The notes beneath the pieces are model-generated. The model saw only the letters and a list, made by a program, of their open reading frames with translations. It was not told the DNA's origin and did no database searches. Of a DNA stretch of 64,000 nucleotides, positions 7,858 through 16,929 are shown piece after piece. Position numbers and translations under genes: made by a program. Positions within the stretch are counted from its first letter, which is position 1. Every line of letters begins with the position of its first letter. Source of the DNA: Burkholderia sp. 8Y (lineage in GTDB: Bacteria > Pseudomonadota > Gammaproteobacteria > Burkholderiales > Burkholderiaceae); contig NZ_LR733519.1 of assembly GCF_902506145.1 (NCBI RefSeq), positions 186,001 through 250,000 on the forward strand, written 5' to 3'.

Positions 7858-9603
7858 TTGGCCTACGACCCCACGAAACGCAAGACGCCGGAAGAACTGC
7901 GCAGCCATCGGTGGTACGGCGTGAACGATCTGCGCTCCTTCGGGCACCGGTCGCGCACGGCGCAGATGGGCTATCACTCGTCCGATTACATGGGCAAGCC
8001 GGTCATCGCCGTGGTGAATACGTGGAGCGAGATCAACTCGTGCCACACGCATTTCAAGCAGCGCGTCGAGGAAGTGAAGCGCGGCATCTGGCAGGCGGGC
8101 GGCTTCCCGGTCGAAATGCCGGTGATGACGCTGGCCGAACCGTTTCAGAAGCCGACCACGATGCTCTATCGCAATTTTCTGGCGATGGAAGTGGAAGAGC
8201 TGCTGCGTTCTTATCCGTTCGACGGCTGCGTGCTGATGGGCGGCTGCGACAAGACCACGCCCGGCCTTCTGATGGGCGCGATCAGCATGGATTTGCCCGC
8301 CATTTACCTGCCCGCCGGACCGATGCTGCGCGGCGACTGGAACGGACGCACGCTCGGCAGCGGCTCGGATACGTGGAAGTACTGGGCGGAACTGCGCGCG
8401 GGCAAGATCACCGCGGACGAGTGGAAGGGCGTGGAGAGCGGCATCGCGCGCTCGCCGGGACACTGCATGACGATGGGCACCGCCTCCACTATGACGAGCG
8501 CCACCGAAGCTCTCGGCCTTACGCTGCCGGGCTTCGCCTCGATCCCGGCGGTGGATTCCCGTCATGCGCAGTACGCGTCGCTGACGGGGCAGCGCATCGT
8601 CGAGATGGTCTGGACCGATCTGAAGCCGTCCGACATTCTCACCGCGAAGTCCTTCGACAACGCCGTCACCACCGTGCTCGCGATGTCCGGTTCGACCAAC
8701 GCAATCGTGCATCTGGTGGCGGTCGCGCGCCGCGCGGGCGTGCCGCTGACCACCGGGCGCTTCGACGAGCTGTCGCGCGTGACGCCTGTCATCGGCAACT
8801 TGCGGCCGGCCGGGCAGTATCTGATGGAAGACTTCTTTTACGCGGGCGGCCTGCGCGCGCTCCTCGCCGAACTCGGCGATTTGATCGACGGTTCGCAACT
8901 AACTGTCAATGGCGCGACGCTCGGCGAAAACATCGCGGGCACCGAAATTTTCAACGACGACGTGATTCGCCGGCTCGGCAATCCGCTGGTGCCGAACGAT
9001 GGCCTCGCCGTGCTCACCGGCAATCTCGCGCCCGATGGCGCCGTCATTAAGCCGGCGGCAATGGAAGCGCATCTGCTGAAGCATCGCGGGCCGGCGGTCG
9101 TGTTCAAGGACTACGCGGACATGGCCGCGCGCATCGACGACGAAGCCCTCGATATCACCGCCAATTCCGTGATCGTGCTGCAGCACGCAGGGCCGGTCGG
9201 CGCGCCGGGCATGCCGGAGTGGGGCCAACTGCCGATTCCGCAAAAGCTGCTGAAGGAGGGCGTGCGCGACATGGTCCGCATCTCGGATGCACGCATGAGC
9301 GGCACGAGCTACGGCGCGTGCGTGCTGCACGTCGCGCCGGAATCGTTCGTGGGCGGGCCGCTCGCGCTGGTGAAAGACGGCGACATCGTCGAACTGGACG
9401 TGCCCGCGCGCCGCCTGCATTTGGAAGTCAGCGACGAAGAACTCGCCGCGCGCAAAGCCGCCTGGACGCCGCCGAAGCGCCCTTTCGAACGCGGTTTCGG
9501 CGTGATGCATCAACTGCATGTGACGCAGGCGAACAAGGGCTGCGACTTCGATTTCCTCGAAGAAAAGACCGCTACGCACGGCGACGAGCCGGAAATCCAC
9601 TGA
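7858..9603 (+). CDS. IlvD/Edd sugar-acid dehydratase (L-arabonate/D-xylonate dehydratase type)
   Basis: A 581-residue Fe-S dehydratase converting an aldonate to its 2-keto-3-deoxy acid. The three cluster cysteines are recognisable in [17 protein letters not shown] and [11 protein letters not shown]. The C-terminal signature is [16 protein letters not shown], followed by [24 protein letters not shown]. Length and motifs resemble pentonate dehydratases more than branched-chain dihydroxyacid dehydratase. I chose the TTG at 7858 because AAGGAG lies seven bases upstream and the [19 protein letters not shown] start matches the family; the longer frame back to 7708 overlaps the marC stop and both operators. 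The next gene begins 16 bases downstream. Exact sugar acid not determined. Confidence 0.85.
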   Translation: MAYDPTKRKTPEELRSHRWYGVNDLRSFGHRSRTAQMGYHSSDYMGKPVIAVVNTWSEINSCHTHFKQRVEEVKRGIWQAGGFPVEMPVMTLAEPFQKPTTMLYRNFLAMEVEELLRSYPFDGCVLMGGCDKTTPGLLMGAISMDLPAIYLPAGPMLRGDWNGRTLGSGSDTWKYWAELRAGKITADEWKGVESGIARSPGHCMTMGTASTMTSATEALGLTLPGFASIPAVDSRHAQYASLTGQRIVEMVWTDLKPSDILTAKSFDNAVTTVLAMSGSTNAIVHLVAVARRAGVPLTTGRFDELSRVTPVIGNLRPAGQYLMEDFFYAGGLRALLAELGDLIDGSQLTVNGATLGENIAGTEIFNDDVIRRLGNPLVPNDGLAVLTGNLAPDGAVIKPAAMEAHLLKHRGPAVVFKDYADMAARIDDEALDITANSVIVLQHAGPVGAPGMPEWGQLPIPQKLLKEGVRDMVRISDARMSGTSYGACVLHVAPESFVGGPLALVKDGDIVELDVPARRLHLEVSDEELAARKAAWTPPKRPFERGFGVMHQLHVTQANKGCDFDFLEEKTATHGDEPEIH

Positions 9604-9619
9604 ACGCGACAACGACACC

Positions 9620-10354
9620 ATGACGACACAAGACATCGCCATTTCCGACGAAACGCTCGACTTGCTGCGCCACGTCAGCACAGCGACGCTCACGACGCAG
9701 CTCTTCAAGCGCGGCCTGCGCAACGTGTTCCTGCAAGGCGTCGCGCCGCTGGTGAAGCCTGAGAAGGGCGCGCCGAATCTCGTCGGTCCGGCCTTCACGC
9801 TGCGCAATATCCCGGCGCGCGAGGACATCGATCACGTCGGCGTGTTCCAGGACCCGGATCATCCGCAGCGCAAGGCTGTCGAGAGCGCGCCGCCGGGCAG
9901 CGTTCTCGTGCAGGATTGCCGCGGCGATCGCACGGTGGCATCGACCGGTTCGATTCTCACGACGCGCCTCAAGGTGCGCGGCGTCGCGGGCATGGTGTCG
10001 GATGGCTGCGTGCGCGATAGCGGCACCATCGGCGAGATCGGACTGCCGCTTTTTTGCGCGGGCGCGAGCGCGCCGCTCAATCTGGCGAAGCATCACGCGG
10101 TGGATATGAACGTGCCGATCGCGTGCGGCGGGGTGGCGGTGTATCCGGGCGATATCGTCGTCGGCGATGTGGATGGCGTCGTGATCGTGCCGCGTCACAT
10201 GGCCGAGCAGGTCGCGAAAGATGCCGCCGAGCAGGAACTGCTCGAAGAATTCGTGACGGCGCGCGTGGAGGCGGGCGCGCTGTTGCGCGGCACGTATCCG
10301 CCGAGCGAGGAAACGCTCGCCGCGTATGCGCAATGGCGTAAGCAGCGCGGGTGA
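9620..10354 (+). CDS. RraA-family protein, probable 2-keto-3-deoxy acid aldolase
   Basis: A 244-residue member of the RraA/HMG-aldolase-like superfamily. Hallmarks are TATLTTQLFKRGLRN near the start, the loop GSVLVQDCRGDRTVASTGSIL, and the metal/substrate segment GVAGMVSDGCVRDSGTI. The Gx20RD-type residues match the class II pyruvate aldolases of this superfamily, not the short RNase E inhibitor. Between a sugar-acid dehydratase and a sugar-acid transporter, its likely job is cleavage of the 2-keto-3-deoxy acid to pyruvate and an aldehyde; that is inference from context. A second superfamily member is the gallate-pathway aldolase at 51615. Confidence 0.75.
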   Translation: MTTQDIAISDETLDLLRHVSTATLTTQLFKRGLRNVFLQGVAPLVKPEKGAPNLVGPAFTLRNIPAREDIDHVGVFQDPDHPQRKAVESAPPGSVLVQDCRGDRTVASTGSILTTRLKVRGVAGMVSDGCVRDSGTIGEIGLPLFCAGASAPLNLAKHHAVDMNVPIACGGVAVYPGDIVVGDVDGVVIVPRHMAEQVAKDAAEQELLEEFVTARVEAGALLRGTYPPSEETLAAYAQWRKQRG

Positions 10355-10434
10355 GCTGGCGGCGCGCTAGTGGCAAACGCATACACCGGAGCCGCGCTGC
10401 CGACCGCAGCCGGCCGCCCCGCATTGGAGACACC

Positions 10435-11790
10435 GTGAACACCGGACGACCGCCTTCCCCTCACGCGCCGCGCACCGTCGACGAGCCGCGTCTCATCAAC
10501 CGCCTCGCGTGGCGGCTCATGCCGCTCGTCGGCCTGCTCTATCTCGTCGCGTACATCGACCGCTCGAACATCGGCTTCGCCAAGCTGCAGATGCTCGGCA
10601 GCCTCGGCATCTCGGAAGTCGCGTATGGACTCGGCGCGTCGCTGTTCTTCATCGGCTACCTGATCTTCGAGATTCCGAGCAACGTGCTGCTGCACAAGTA
10701 CGGCGCGCCGCGCTGGATCGCGCGGATCATGCTGACGTGGGGCATCGTGACGATTCTTCTCGCGTTCACCACGAACGCGACCATGTTCTACGTGCTGCGC
10801 TTTCTGCTCGGCGCGTCGGAAGCGGGGCTGTATCCGGGCGTCATCTATTACCTGACGCTGTGGTTTCCGCAGCGGCATCGCGTGCGTATGCTCGGCTATT
10901 TCACGCTCGGCAGCAGCATCGGCAACATGGTTGGCGCGCCGATCTGCGGTTATCTGCTCGACAAGGCATGGTTCGGTCTGCAAGGCTGGCAGCTCGTGTT
11001 CATCGTGACGGGCGTGCCTTCCGTGCTGCTCACGGCGGTCGTGCTGCTGTGGCTGCCGGCATCGCCGAAAAAGGCGCGCTTCCTCTCCGACGACGAAAAG
11101 CTTTGGCTCGACGCCACGCTCGAAACCGAACGGCAGCAGGCGAAGAAAGCCGAGACGAGCCACGCCAACGTGATGCGCGTGCTGACCGAGCCGCGCGTGA
11201 TCGGCATGGCGCTCTACTACATGATGCTGTCGATGTCCGTCTACGGCGTCAGCTACTGGCTGCCGACGCTGGTGAAAGGGTTCGGCGTCTCCAACACGAC
11301 CAACGGCTTGCTGAACATCGTGCCGTGGCTCGCGGCGACCATCGTGCTCGCGTGGCTGCCGGCGAAGCTGCGCGCAGCCAACGGCTCCGACCGGCGCACG
11401 ACCGTGGCGATGCTGACGGCGGCGCTGCTCGGCGTCGTGTTCTTCCTCGCGAGCGTGTTTCTGCCGACCAACACGCTGCGCTTCATCGCGCTGTGCCTCG
11501 GTGCGCCGTGCATGTATCTGCTGCTGCCGTGCTTCTGGACGATTCCGCCCAAGTTCCTCACCGGCGCGCGCGCGGCGGCGGGCATCGCCGCGATCAATTC
11601 GCTCGGCAATGTCGGCGGGTTCATCGCGCAGAATCTGGTGCCGTGGGTCCGGCAGACGAGCGGAAGCGTGAAGGCGCCGATGCTGATTCCGGCCGCGTGC
11701 CTTCTGATCTTCGCCGTCGTCACGATGCTGCTGATGCGGCGCGGGAAAACGCGCAGCGACGCCGCCCTCGATGCGCCCGCGAAAGCCTAG
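10435..11790 (+). CDS. MFS transporter, ACS family (sugar acid/organic anion:H+ symporter)
   Basis: A 451-residue, 12-helix permease of the anion:cation symporter family. Family signature near the start is LMPLVGLLYLVAYIDRSNIGFAKLQM. The cytoplasmic loop 2-3 is LIFEIPSNVLLHKYGAPRWIARIM, and the helix 5 region is LGASEAGLYPGVIYYLTLWFP. I chose the GTG at 10435 because GGAGA lies seven bases upstream; the open frame continues to 10351, where translation is polar and arginine-rich. As part of the dehydratase/aldolase operon it probably imports the sugar acid. Confidence 0.87.
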   Translation: MNTGRPPSPHAPRTVDEPRLINRLAWRLMPLVGLLYLVAYIDRSNIGFAKLQMLGSLGISEVAYGLGASLFFIGYLIFEIPSNVLLHKYGAPRWIARIMLTWGIVTILLAFTTNATMFYVLRFLLGASEAGLYPGVIYYLTLWFPQRHRVRMLGYFTLGSSIGNMVGAPICGYLLDKAWFGLQGWQLVFIVTGVPSVLLTAVVLLWLPASPKKARFLSDDEKLWLDATLETERQQAKKAETSHANVMRVLTEPRVIGMALYYMMLSMSVYGVSYWLPTLVKGFGVSNTTNGLLNIVPWLAATIVLAWLPAKLRAANGSDRRTTVAMLTAALLGVVFFLASVFLPTNTLRFIALCLGAPCMYLLLPCFWTIPPKFLTGARAAAGIAAINSLGNVGGFIAQNLVPWVRQTSGSVKAPMLIPAACLLIFAVVTMLLMRRGKTRSDAALDAPAKA

Positions 11791-11835
11791 AATGGCGCGT
11801 TTTTACCCGTCCGCTTCCGAAGCGCCAACGAAAGC

Positions 11836-12930
11836 ATGACCAAGCCCGCCGATATGGCCAACCGCGTGGCCACCCGCGCCGCCGAGTCCGCCGCCGATCT
11901 GCTCGCGGCCCCGCCCGCCGCGCCGCGCCGCACACGCGGCACGCCGAAGGACGTGCGTATCACGGACGTGGCGGCGTCGGCGGGCGTCTCGCCGATCACC
12001 GTGTCGCGCGTGTTCAATGCGCCCGACACGGTCGCGCCGGAGACGCTCGCCCGCGTGCGCCAGGCGGTGAGCGAACTCGGCTACGTGCCGAACCGGCTGG
12101 CGGGCGGCTTGTCGTCGGCGAAATCGCGGCTGATCGCGGCCATCGTGCCGACCGTCGCGCATTCGCTATTCTCGGAAACGGTGCAGGTGTTCAGCGATAC
12201 GATGTCGCGCGCCGGCTATCAGGTGCTGCTCGGCCTGTCCGGCTACAGCGACGAAAACGAAGATCAACTGCTCGACGCCGTGCTGAGCCGCCGTCCGGAG
12301 GGCGTGTTGCTGACGGGCGTGGCGCACACGGCGACGCTGCGCGAACGCCTGCGCAAGATCGGTATTCCGATTGTCGAGACGTGGGACATGACCGACGACC
12401 CGATCGACATGCTCGTCGGCTTTTCGCACTATCGGATCGGCGCGGCGGTGGCGGAGCGTTTCGTCGCGCGTGGCGCGAAGCATCCGGCGCTCGTCTGCGC
12501 GACGGATCAGCGGGCGCTCGCGCGGCGCCGCGGTTTCATCGATACCCTCGCGCAGCACGGCATGCACGACGTCGCCGATGTGCTGATGCCGCCGCCCACG
12601 TCCGTTGCGCTTGGCAAGAACGCGCTGCGGCGCATTCACGAAACGCGGCCGCAGGTCGATGCCATCTTTTGCAGTTCCGATCTGCTCGCGCTCGGCGTGG
12701 TGTCCGAGGCGCGGCGGCGCGGTCTCGATGTGCCCGCGCGGCTCGCCGTCTGCGGCTTCGGCGACCTGGACTTCGCCGCCGACACGACGCCCGCTCTGAC
12801 CACGGTGCGCGTCGATGGCAAGCGCATCGGCGCGACGGCGGCGCGCTGCCTGATCGAGCGGCTCGGCGGCGCGGCGCCCGTTGCGCCGGTCGATGTCGGC
12901 TTCGAGATCATCGGGCGCGAGACGCTCTGA
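11836..12930 (+). CDS. LacI-family transcriptional repressor
   Basis: A 364-residue regulator. After a ~35-residue Ala/Arg-rich leader comes the LacI helix-turn-helix and hinge: RITDVAASAGVSPITVSRVFN, then YVPNRLAGGLSS. A periplasmic-binding-protein-like effector domain follows (LIAAIVPTVAHSLFSETVQVF, then RPEGVLLTG, then VDAIFCSSDLLALGVVSEA). It ends the sugar-acid operon and is the obvious candidate for binding the dyads at 7799-7843. Its stop is four bases from the convergent nudC stop. The unusual N-terminal leader may be shorter if translation begins internally. Confidence 0.88.
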   Translation: MTKPADMANRVATRAAESAADLLAAPPAAPRRTRGTPKDVRITDVAASAGVSPITVSRVFNAPDTVAPETLARVRQAVSELGYVPNRLAGGLSSAKSRLIAAIVPTVAHSLFSETVQVFSDTMSRAGYQVLLGLSGYSDENEDQLLDAVLSRRPEGVLLTGVAHTATLRERLRKIGIPIVETWDMTDDPIDMLVGFSHYRIGAAVAERFVARGAKHPALVCATDQRALARRRGFIDTLAQHGMHDVADVLMPPPTSVALGKNALRRIHETRPQVDAIFCSSDLLALGVVSEARRRGLDVPARLAVCGFGDLDFAADTTPALTTVRVDGKRIGATAARCLIERLGGAAPVAPVDVGFEIIGRETL

Positions 12931-12934
12931 AGCT

Positions 12935-13864
12935 TTAGTTTCCTTCGACGAACGCCTTCAGCAAGTGATGCGCGATCGCGAACGGCTTCGGCGCGTTGAG
13001 TCCTTGCCGGTGCGTGCCGTCGAGCATGGCGGCGACTTCTTCGCGGCTGAACCAGCGCGCGTCTTCCAGCTCGTTCTTGTCGACGGTGATCGCCGTGCCC
13101 GTCGCGCGCGCGAAGCAGCCGATCATCAGCGAGGACGGGAACGGCCACGGCTGCGACGCGAAGTAACGCACGTCGGCGCAGCGGATGCCCGCTTCTTCCA
13201 GCACTTCGCGATAAACCGCGTGCTCGAACGTCTCGCCCGGCTCGATGAAGCCCGCGAGCGCGGAGTACATGCCCGGCGCGAATTGCGGCTGACGCCCGAG
13301 CAGGCAGCGTTCGCCATCCGTGACGAGCATGATGACGACCGGATCGACGCGCGGAAAATGCTGCGCGCGGCAGTTGGCGCAAATGCGCCGCCAGCCAGCG
13401 CCCGCGCTGTCGGTGGGATGCCCGCAGTTCGCGCAGAACCGGTGCCGCCGATGCCAGTCCAGCATCGAGCGCGCCTCGCCGAGCGCGCTGACGAGCGGCG
13501 GCGCGACGAGGCCCTGCATCGCGACCGGGCGCAATTCGATGGCTTCGACTGGCGCGCCCGCGAGCGCATCGGCGGCGGCGTCGGCGGTCGTATCGAGCGT
13601 GCAGGCGAAGAGCGCGCGGTTGTCGGCGTCGCGGCCGAGCAGCACGGTCTCGAGCGGCGCGCCGAATCGCGCGGCTTCCTGCGCGGAGAAAAGCGGATCG
13701 TGCCCGTCCGTGCGCTTGAAAAGCGGCACGTCCTTTACGAACAGCAGAAAGCGCGTCGCGGCGTCGTCGCGGAGGCTGGCGACGAACGCTTCGTCGTCGC
13801 GCTTCTCGGACATGCGGTCGAGCGGATCTTGCGTGAATCCAATGGCGTGAGGCGGCGTGGGCAT
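12935..13864 (-). CDS. nudC: NAD(+) diphosphatase NudC (Nudix)
   Basis: A 309-residue enzyme that hydrolyses NADH/NAD to NMN(H) and AMP and, in characterised homologues, removes NAD caps from RNA. A four-cysteine zinc ribbon is visible (FCANCGHPTD, then RRICANCRAQHFPR). The Nudix box begins GFIEPGETFEHAVYREVLEEAG. Downstream is the SQPWPFPSSLMIGCFA motif, the NudC-specific SQPWPFPxS signature. Convergent with the LacI gene. A lysine- and arginine-rich upstream extension is also open, but the ATG at 13864 gives a normal-length protein. Confidence 0.92.
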   Translation of the reverse strand: MPTPPHAIGFTQDPLDRMSEKRDDEAFVASLRDDAATRFLLFVKDVPLFKRTDGHDPLFSAQEAARFGAPLETVLLGRDADNRALFACTLDTTADAAADALAGAPVEAIELRPVAMQGLVAPPLVSALGEARSMLDWHRRHRFCANCGHPTDSAGAGWRRICANCRAQHFPRVDPVVIMLVTDGERCLLGRQPQFAPGMYSALAGFIEPGETFEHAVYREVLEEAGIRCADVRYFASQPWPFPSSLMIGCFARATGTAITVDKNELEDARWFSREEVAAMLDGTHRQGLNAPKPFAIAHHLLKAFVEGN

Positions 13865-14208
13865 GGTGTTTTCGAAAGGCGGCGGCGCGCGCCGGGGAGC
13901 GAAGGCAAGCGAGCATCGTAGCGAAGTTGACGCATCCTTGCTGGCGGCTCCGTATGCCGTGAAGGCCGGCTCTTTTGTCAGAGCGCGTTCGAAATCGGAG
14001 CCTCGACGCGGAGTTGTCGTCGAACGAGCCGGCGCGCCATGCCGCGCTCGGCTGCGCGCAATGGAATGCCATCGCTCTGGTATGGGACCGCACGCTGCGC
14101 GATCTGCTGACTTGACAACCGATCACAAGTCTTTCGGATTATTCCGCTGGCGCCGGCTGATGCGCGGCTTCTAGAGTTTCGGTCCCCCAATTCAAAAAGG
14201 AGACGCTC
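13865..14208. other. Intergenic region between divergent nudC and hypothetical gene
   Basis: A 344-base region carrying the promoters of nudC (leftward) and the gene at 14209 (rightward). A perfect TTGACA box lies at 14112-14117; see the separate promoter entry. No operator or RNA gene is evident. Confidence 0.4.
14112..14142 (+). promoter_or_regulatory. Candidate sigma-70 promoter
   Basis: TTGACA at 14112-14117 is followed by GATTAT at 14137-14142, a 19-base spacer; the shifted hexamer CGGATT gives 17 bases. This would place the start site about 60 bases before the ATG of the 14209 gene. The -35 is perfect, the -10 weak. Confidence 0.4.
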
Positions 14209-14553
14209 ATGGAGTCGAACGTGTCGGTATCGGTCAACGAGAAAGGTCACGCGGTCATCACCCACGCGATGCCGCTCGTCGACTATTGCGTGAAGCGCGC
14301 GCAGACGCTGCGCGCAATGGTCGAAGTCGTGAGCGGCCCGCACGGCCATCCCGACGGTACGAGCGCGGTGTCGCCCGCGCTCGCCAAACCGCTGATGGAG
14401 TTGATCCGCGCGCAAGTCGAAGAACTCGCGCCGCTTTTCCGGGCGCTCGATCAACGCGCTTACGAGAAAGGGTTCGACGACGGCAAGGACATCAGCTATC
14501 CGCGAAAGAAGGCGCTTGAATTGTCGAACGACGCTTCGCCGCCAACTGCCTGA
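14209..14553 (+). CDS. Hypothetical small cytoplasmic protein
   Basis: A 114-residue protein with an excellent ribosome-binding site (AAAAGGAG, 14195-14202). Sequence highlights are VNEKGHAVITHAMPLVDYCVKRAQTLRAM and a C-terminal acidic/aromatic section (YEKGFDDGKDISYPRKKALE). No signal peptide or membrane segment. Its good ribosome-binding site and upstream promoter candidate argue for a well-expressed real gene. Family not recognised. Confidence 0.6.
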   Translation: MESNVSVSVNEKGHAVITHAMPLVDYCVKRAQTLRAMVEVVSGPHGHPDGTSAVSPALAKPLMELIRAQVEELAPLFRALDQRAYEKGFDDGKDISYPRKKALELSNDASPPTA

Positions 14554-14624
14554 GCCTGCGCGATTTTCGCCGCGTTGCCGCCTCGATACGAACGCGCGAC
14601 GGCGGGCGCGTCGCTAACGAAATA

Positions 14625-15152
14625 TCACATCCGGGCGGCCAGTGTCGTCGCGCTCAGGCGCACGTCGCCATAGACGGCGTGCGAATTGAACGTGCCGTGC
14701 GCGCTCTGCCCCTCGCTTTCCATGCAAGCGGCGATGCGCCTCGACAGCACACCCGTCACGCCCGACAGCACGCGCTCGCACACGCGCCCGAAATCCTTCA
14801 GTTCGTCGCGCGTACTGGCGATGCCGTCCGCGCCCGCGCGCTGCATCGCGCGCACGGCAAGCGGATCGGTGTCGCGCGTCAAAGCGACGATCGGCGTGTG
14901 CGGCACACACTCACGCAACGCGCGCAGGATCCCGAAGCGGTCCCCCGCCGCGCGCGCATCCAAACTCAGCGGGCAGCCCACGATCACCAGTTCGCTGCTC
15001 GCGTCACGCAATTTCAACAACAATTGCTGTGCGCCCGTTGCGCTTGCGACCACGCGATAACGCTCGCGCGCCTCGAACCACGATTGCAGTCCGAGCACGA
15101 TTGCCGGTTGCTCGTCAGCGACAACGAGCCTTATCTTGTCTGTTCGTACCAT
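14625..15152 (-). CDS. RcsB-like response regulator, degenerate receiver without HTH
   Basis: A 175-residue protein whose first ~125 residues follow the RcsB/FimZ-type receiver fold: IRLVVADEQPAIVLGLQSWF, then SSELVIVGCPLS, then PIVALTRDTDPLAVRAMQRAGADGIAST. The phospho-acceptor aspartate position is glycine (VIVGCP where active proteins have V-x-D-x-x-(M/L)-P). The conserved lysine is threonine (GIAST for GxxxK). The protein stops at VRLSATTLAARM, where a LuxR-type helix-turn-helix normally begins (RLSxxExxVL). I chose the ATG at 15152 because GAGG lies upstream. It is either a decaying gene or a phosphorylation-independent partner protein. Confidence 0.68.
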   Translation of the reverse strand: MVRTDKIRLVVADEQPAIVLGLQSWFEARERYRVVASATGAQQLLLKLRDASSELVIVGCPLSLDARAAGDRFGILRALRECVPHTPIVALTRDTDPLAVRAMQRAGADGIASTRDELKDFGRVCERVLSGVTGVLSRRIAACMESEGQSAHGTFNSHAVYGDVRLSATTLAARM

Positions 15153-15410
15153 TCTTTGCCTCGACCCATAAGATTTTTCCGTCTTTCCGGCGCGAGCGGT
15201 TCTGACGACTGCTTCCCGGCGGAACTTCGCACGGTAGCAAAGGCGCGAGCCCGCCACAATGCGCGGCGTAAGCGCGCTGCATCGCACAACAAAATTTTCT
15301 GGTTCGCCAGCGGGAAGCTGTCGATTTGCCGTCACGCCGCTCGTCGTCGCTATACCGGCCATGCATCGCGCCGTCCACTTGTTTCACATTTCAACGCGGA
15401 GTCCGTCCCG

Positions 15411-16070
15411 ATGAGCCTGATCCTCTACGCACATCCCTTTTCGTCCTATTGTCAGAAGGCGCTGATTGCGCTCTACGAAAACGCCACGCCCTTTGCATGG
15501 CGGCCGCTCACGCCCGACGCGCCGCAGTCCATGCGCGAACTCATCGAAATGTGGCCGATCCGGAAATTTCCCGTGCTCGTGGACGGCGGCAAGCCGGTCA
15601 TGGAAGCGACGGTCATCATCGAATATCTGGACGTGTTCTATCCCGGCCCCGTGCGTCTCATTCCGGACGATCCGCGCGCCGCGCTGGAAGTGCGCTGGAT
15701 GGACCGCTTCTTCGACAACTACGTTGCCACGCCGCAGCAAAAGATCGTCTTCGACTGCATGCGCGCCGAGAACGAACGCGATCCGCGCGGCGTCGCCGAT
15801 GCCCGCGCGATGCTCGACACGTCCTACGCGTATCTCGATCGCGTGATGGCGAACCGCGAATGGGCCGCGGGCGATGCCTTCAGCCTCGCCGACTGCGCCG
15901 CCGCGCCGTTCCTGTTCTACGCGGACTGGACGCATCGGATCGGCGACGCGTATCCGAAAGTGATCGCGTATCGCAAGCGGCTGCTCGCGCGGCCTTCGTT
16001 CGCGCGGGCGGTCGACGAGGCGCGGCCGTATCGGCCGCTCTTTCCGCTCGGCGCGCCGGACCGCGATTGA
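15411..16070 (+). CDS. Glutathione S-transferase family protein
   Basis: A 219-residue cytoplasmic GST. The thioredoxin-fold N-terminal domain reads LILYAHPFSSYCQKALIALYE, with the SSYC active-site region. The cis-proline segment is KFPVLVDGG, and the glutathione gamma-glutamyl binding segment is VMEATVIIEYLD. The all-helical C-terminal domain includes WAAGDAFSLADCAAAPFLFYAD, with the N-capping aspartate of the family motif. Start at 15411 follows the sequence CGGAG at a distance of ten bases. The DUF899 gene follows 26 bases downstream and probably shares the transcript. Substrate unknown. Confidence 0.88.
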   Translation: MSLILYAHPFSSYCQKALIALYENATPFAWRPLTPDAPQSMRELIEMWPIRKFPVLVDGGKPVMEATVIIEYLDVFYPGPVRLIPDDPRAALEVRWMDRFFDNYVATPQQKIVFDCMRAENERDPRGVADARAMLDTSYAYLDRVMANREWAAGDAFSLADCAAAPFLFYADWTHRIGDAYPKVIAYRKRLLARPSFARAVDEARPYRPLFPLGAPDRD

Positions 16071-16096
16071 GCCGATCTCAACCAAGGAGAAGGAGC

Positions 16097-16804
16097 ATGA
16101 CATCAGCGACGACACCCGTTGCGGCGGCCGAATTGGCCAGCCGCGCGACGATGCGGTTCCCGAACGAAAGCGCCGAATACCGCCGGGCGCGCACCGCGTT
16201 GCTCGCGGAGGAGATCGAGTTGCGGCGGCACATCGAACTCGTCGCGCAGATGCGGCGCGCGCTGCCGCCCGGCGGCGAAGTGACGGGCGATTTCCGCTTC
16301 GAAGGCGAGGGCGGTGTCGTCGATATGGCCGGTCTTTTCGGCGACAAAGGGACGCTCGTGACGTATAGCTACATGTTCGGCCCGCAACGCGAGCGGCCGT
16401 GTCCCATGTGCACGTCGCTGCTATCGGCGTGGGAAGGGGAAGCGCGCGACATCGAACAGCGCGTGGCGCTCGCCGTGATCGCGCGCTCGCCGCTGCAAAG
16501 GCTCGTCGCGTTCAAGAAGGCGCGCGGCTGGCGCGATCTGAAGCTCTATTCCGACACGAACGGCAACTTCAGCCGCGATTACCACGCTGTGTCGACAGAC
16601 GGCGGCGACGAGCCGGCGCTCAACGTCTTCACGCGGCGCGACGGCGTGATCCGTCATTTCTGGAGCGGCGAAATGGACTTTGCGACAGCCGATCCCGGCG
16701 AAGATCCGCGCGGCGCGCCGGACCCGATGCCGCTCTGGACCGTGCTCGACATGACGCCGGAAGGGCGCGGCACGGACTGGTATCCGAAGCTGGACTACGT
16801 TTGA
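16097..16804 (+). CDS. DUF899 family thioredoxin-like protein
   Basis: A 235-residue protein of the DUF899 (thioredoxin-fold, AhpC-like) family. Markers are MRFPNESAEYRRARTALLAEEIELRR at the start, then LVTYSYMFGPQRERPCPMCTSLLSAW, where CPMC is the thioredoxin-like dicysteine. FSRDYHAVSTDGGDEPALNVF and FWSGEMDFA follow. Two overlapping Shine-Dalgarno repeats (AAGGAGAAGGAG) precede the ATG. Paired with the upstream GST, a role in thiol or peroxide metabolism is plausible but inferred. Confidence 0.85.
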   Translation: MTSATTPVAAAELASRATMRFPNESAEYRRARTALLAEEIELRRHIELVAQMRRALPPGGEVTGDFRFEGEGGVVDMAGLFGDKGTLVTYSYMFGPQRERPCPMCTSLLSAWEGEARDIEQRVALAVIARSPLQRLVAFKKARGWRDLKLYSDTNGNFSRDYHAVSTDGGDEPALNVFTRRDGVIRHFWSGEMDFATADPGEDPRGAPDPMPLWTVLDMTPEGRGTDWYPKLDYV

Positions 16805-16929
16805 GGTCGGACGGGCGTTTTCTGTCAAGTTGAGTCATTTCTGCGCGATGCGGGTCAACTGCGCGGGCGAGGCGGCGTTATGGGCGAGCCGGTTTCGGAT
16901 GAACCGGCGTTACATGGAGAAGCTCGCTC

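Noticed and set aside
10509..12938. An 809-residue open frame overlapping the MFS and LacI genes in another frame
   Set aside because: Arg/Ala/His-rich translation with no motif. The two overlapping genes have clear family signatures and start sites.
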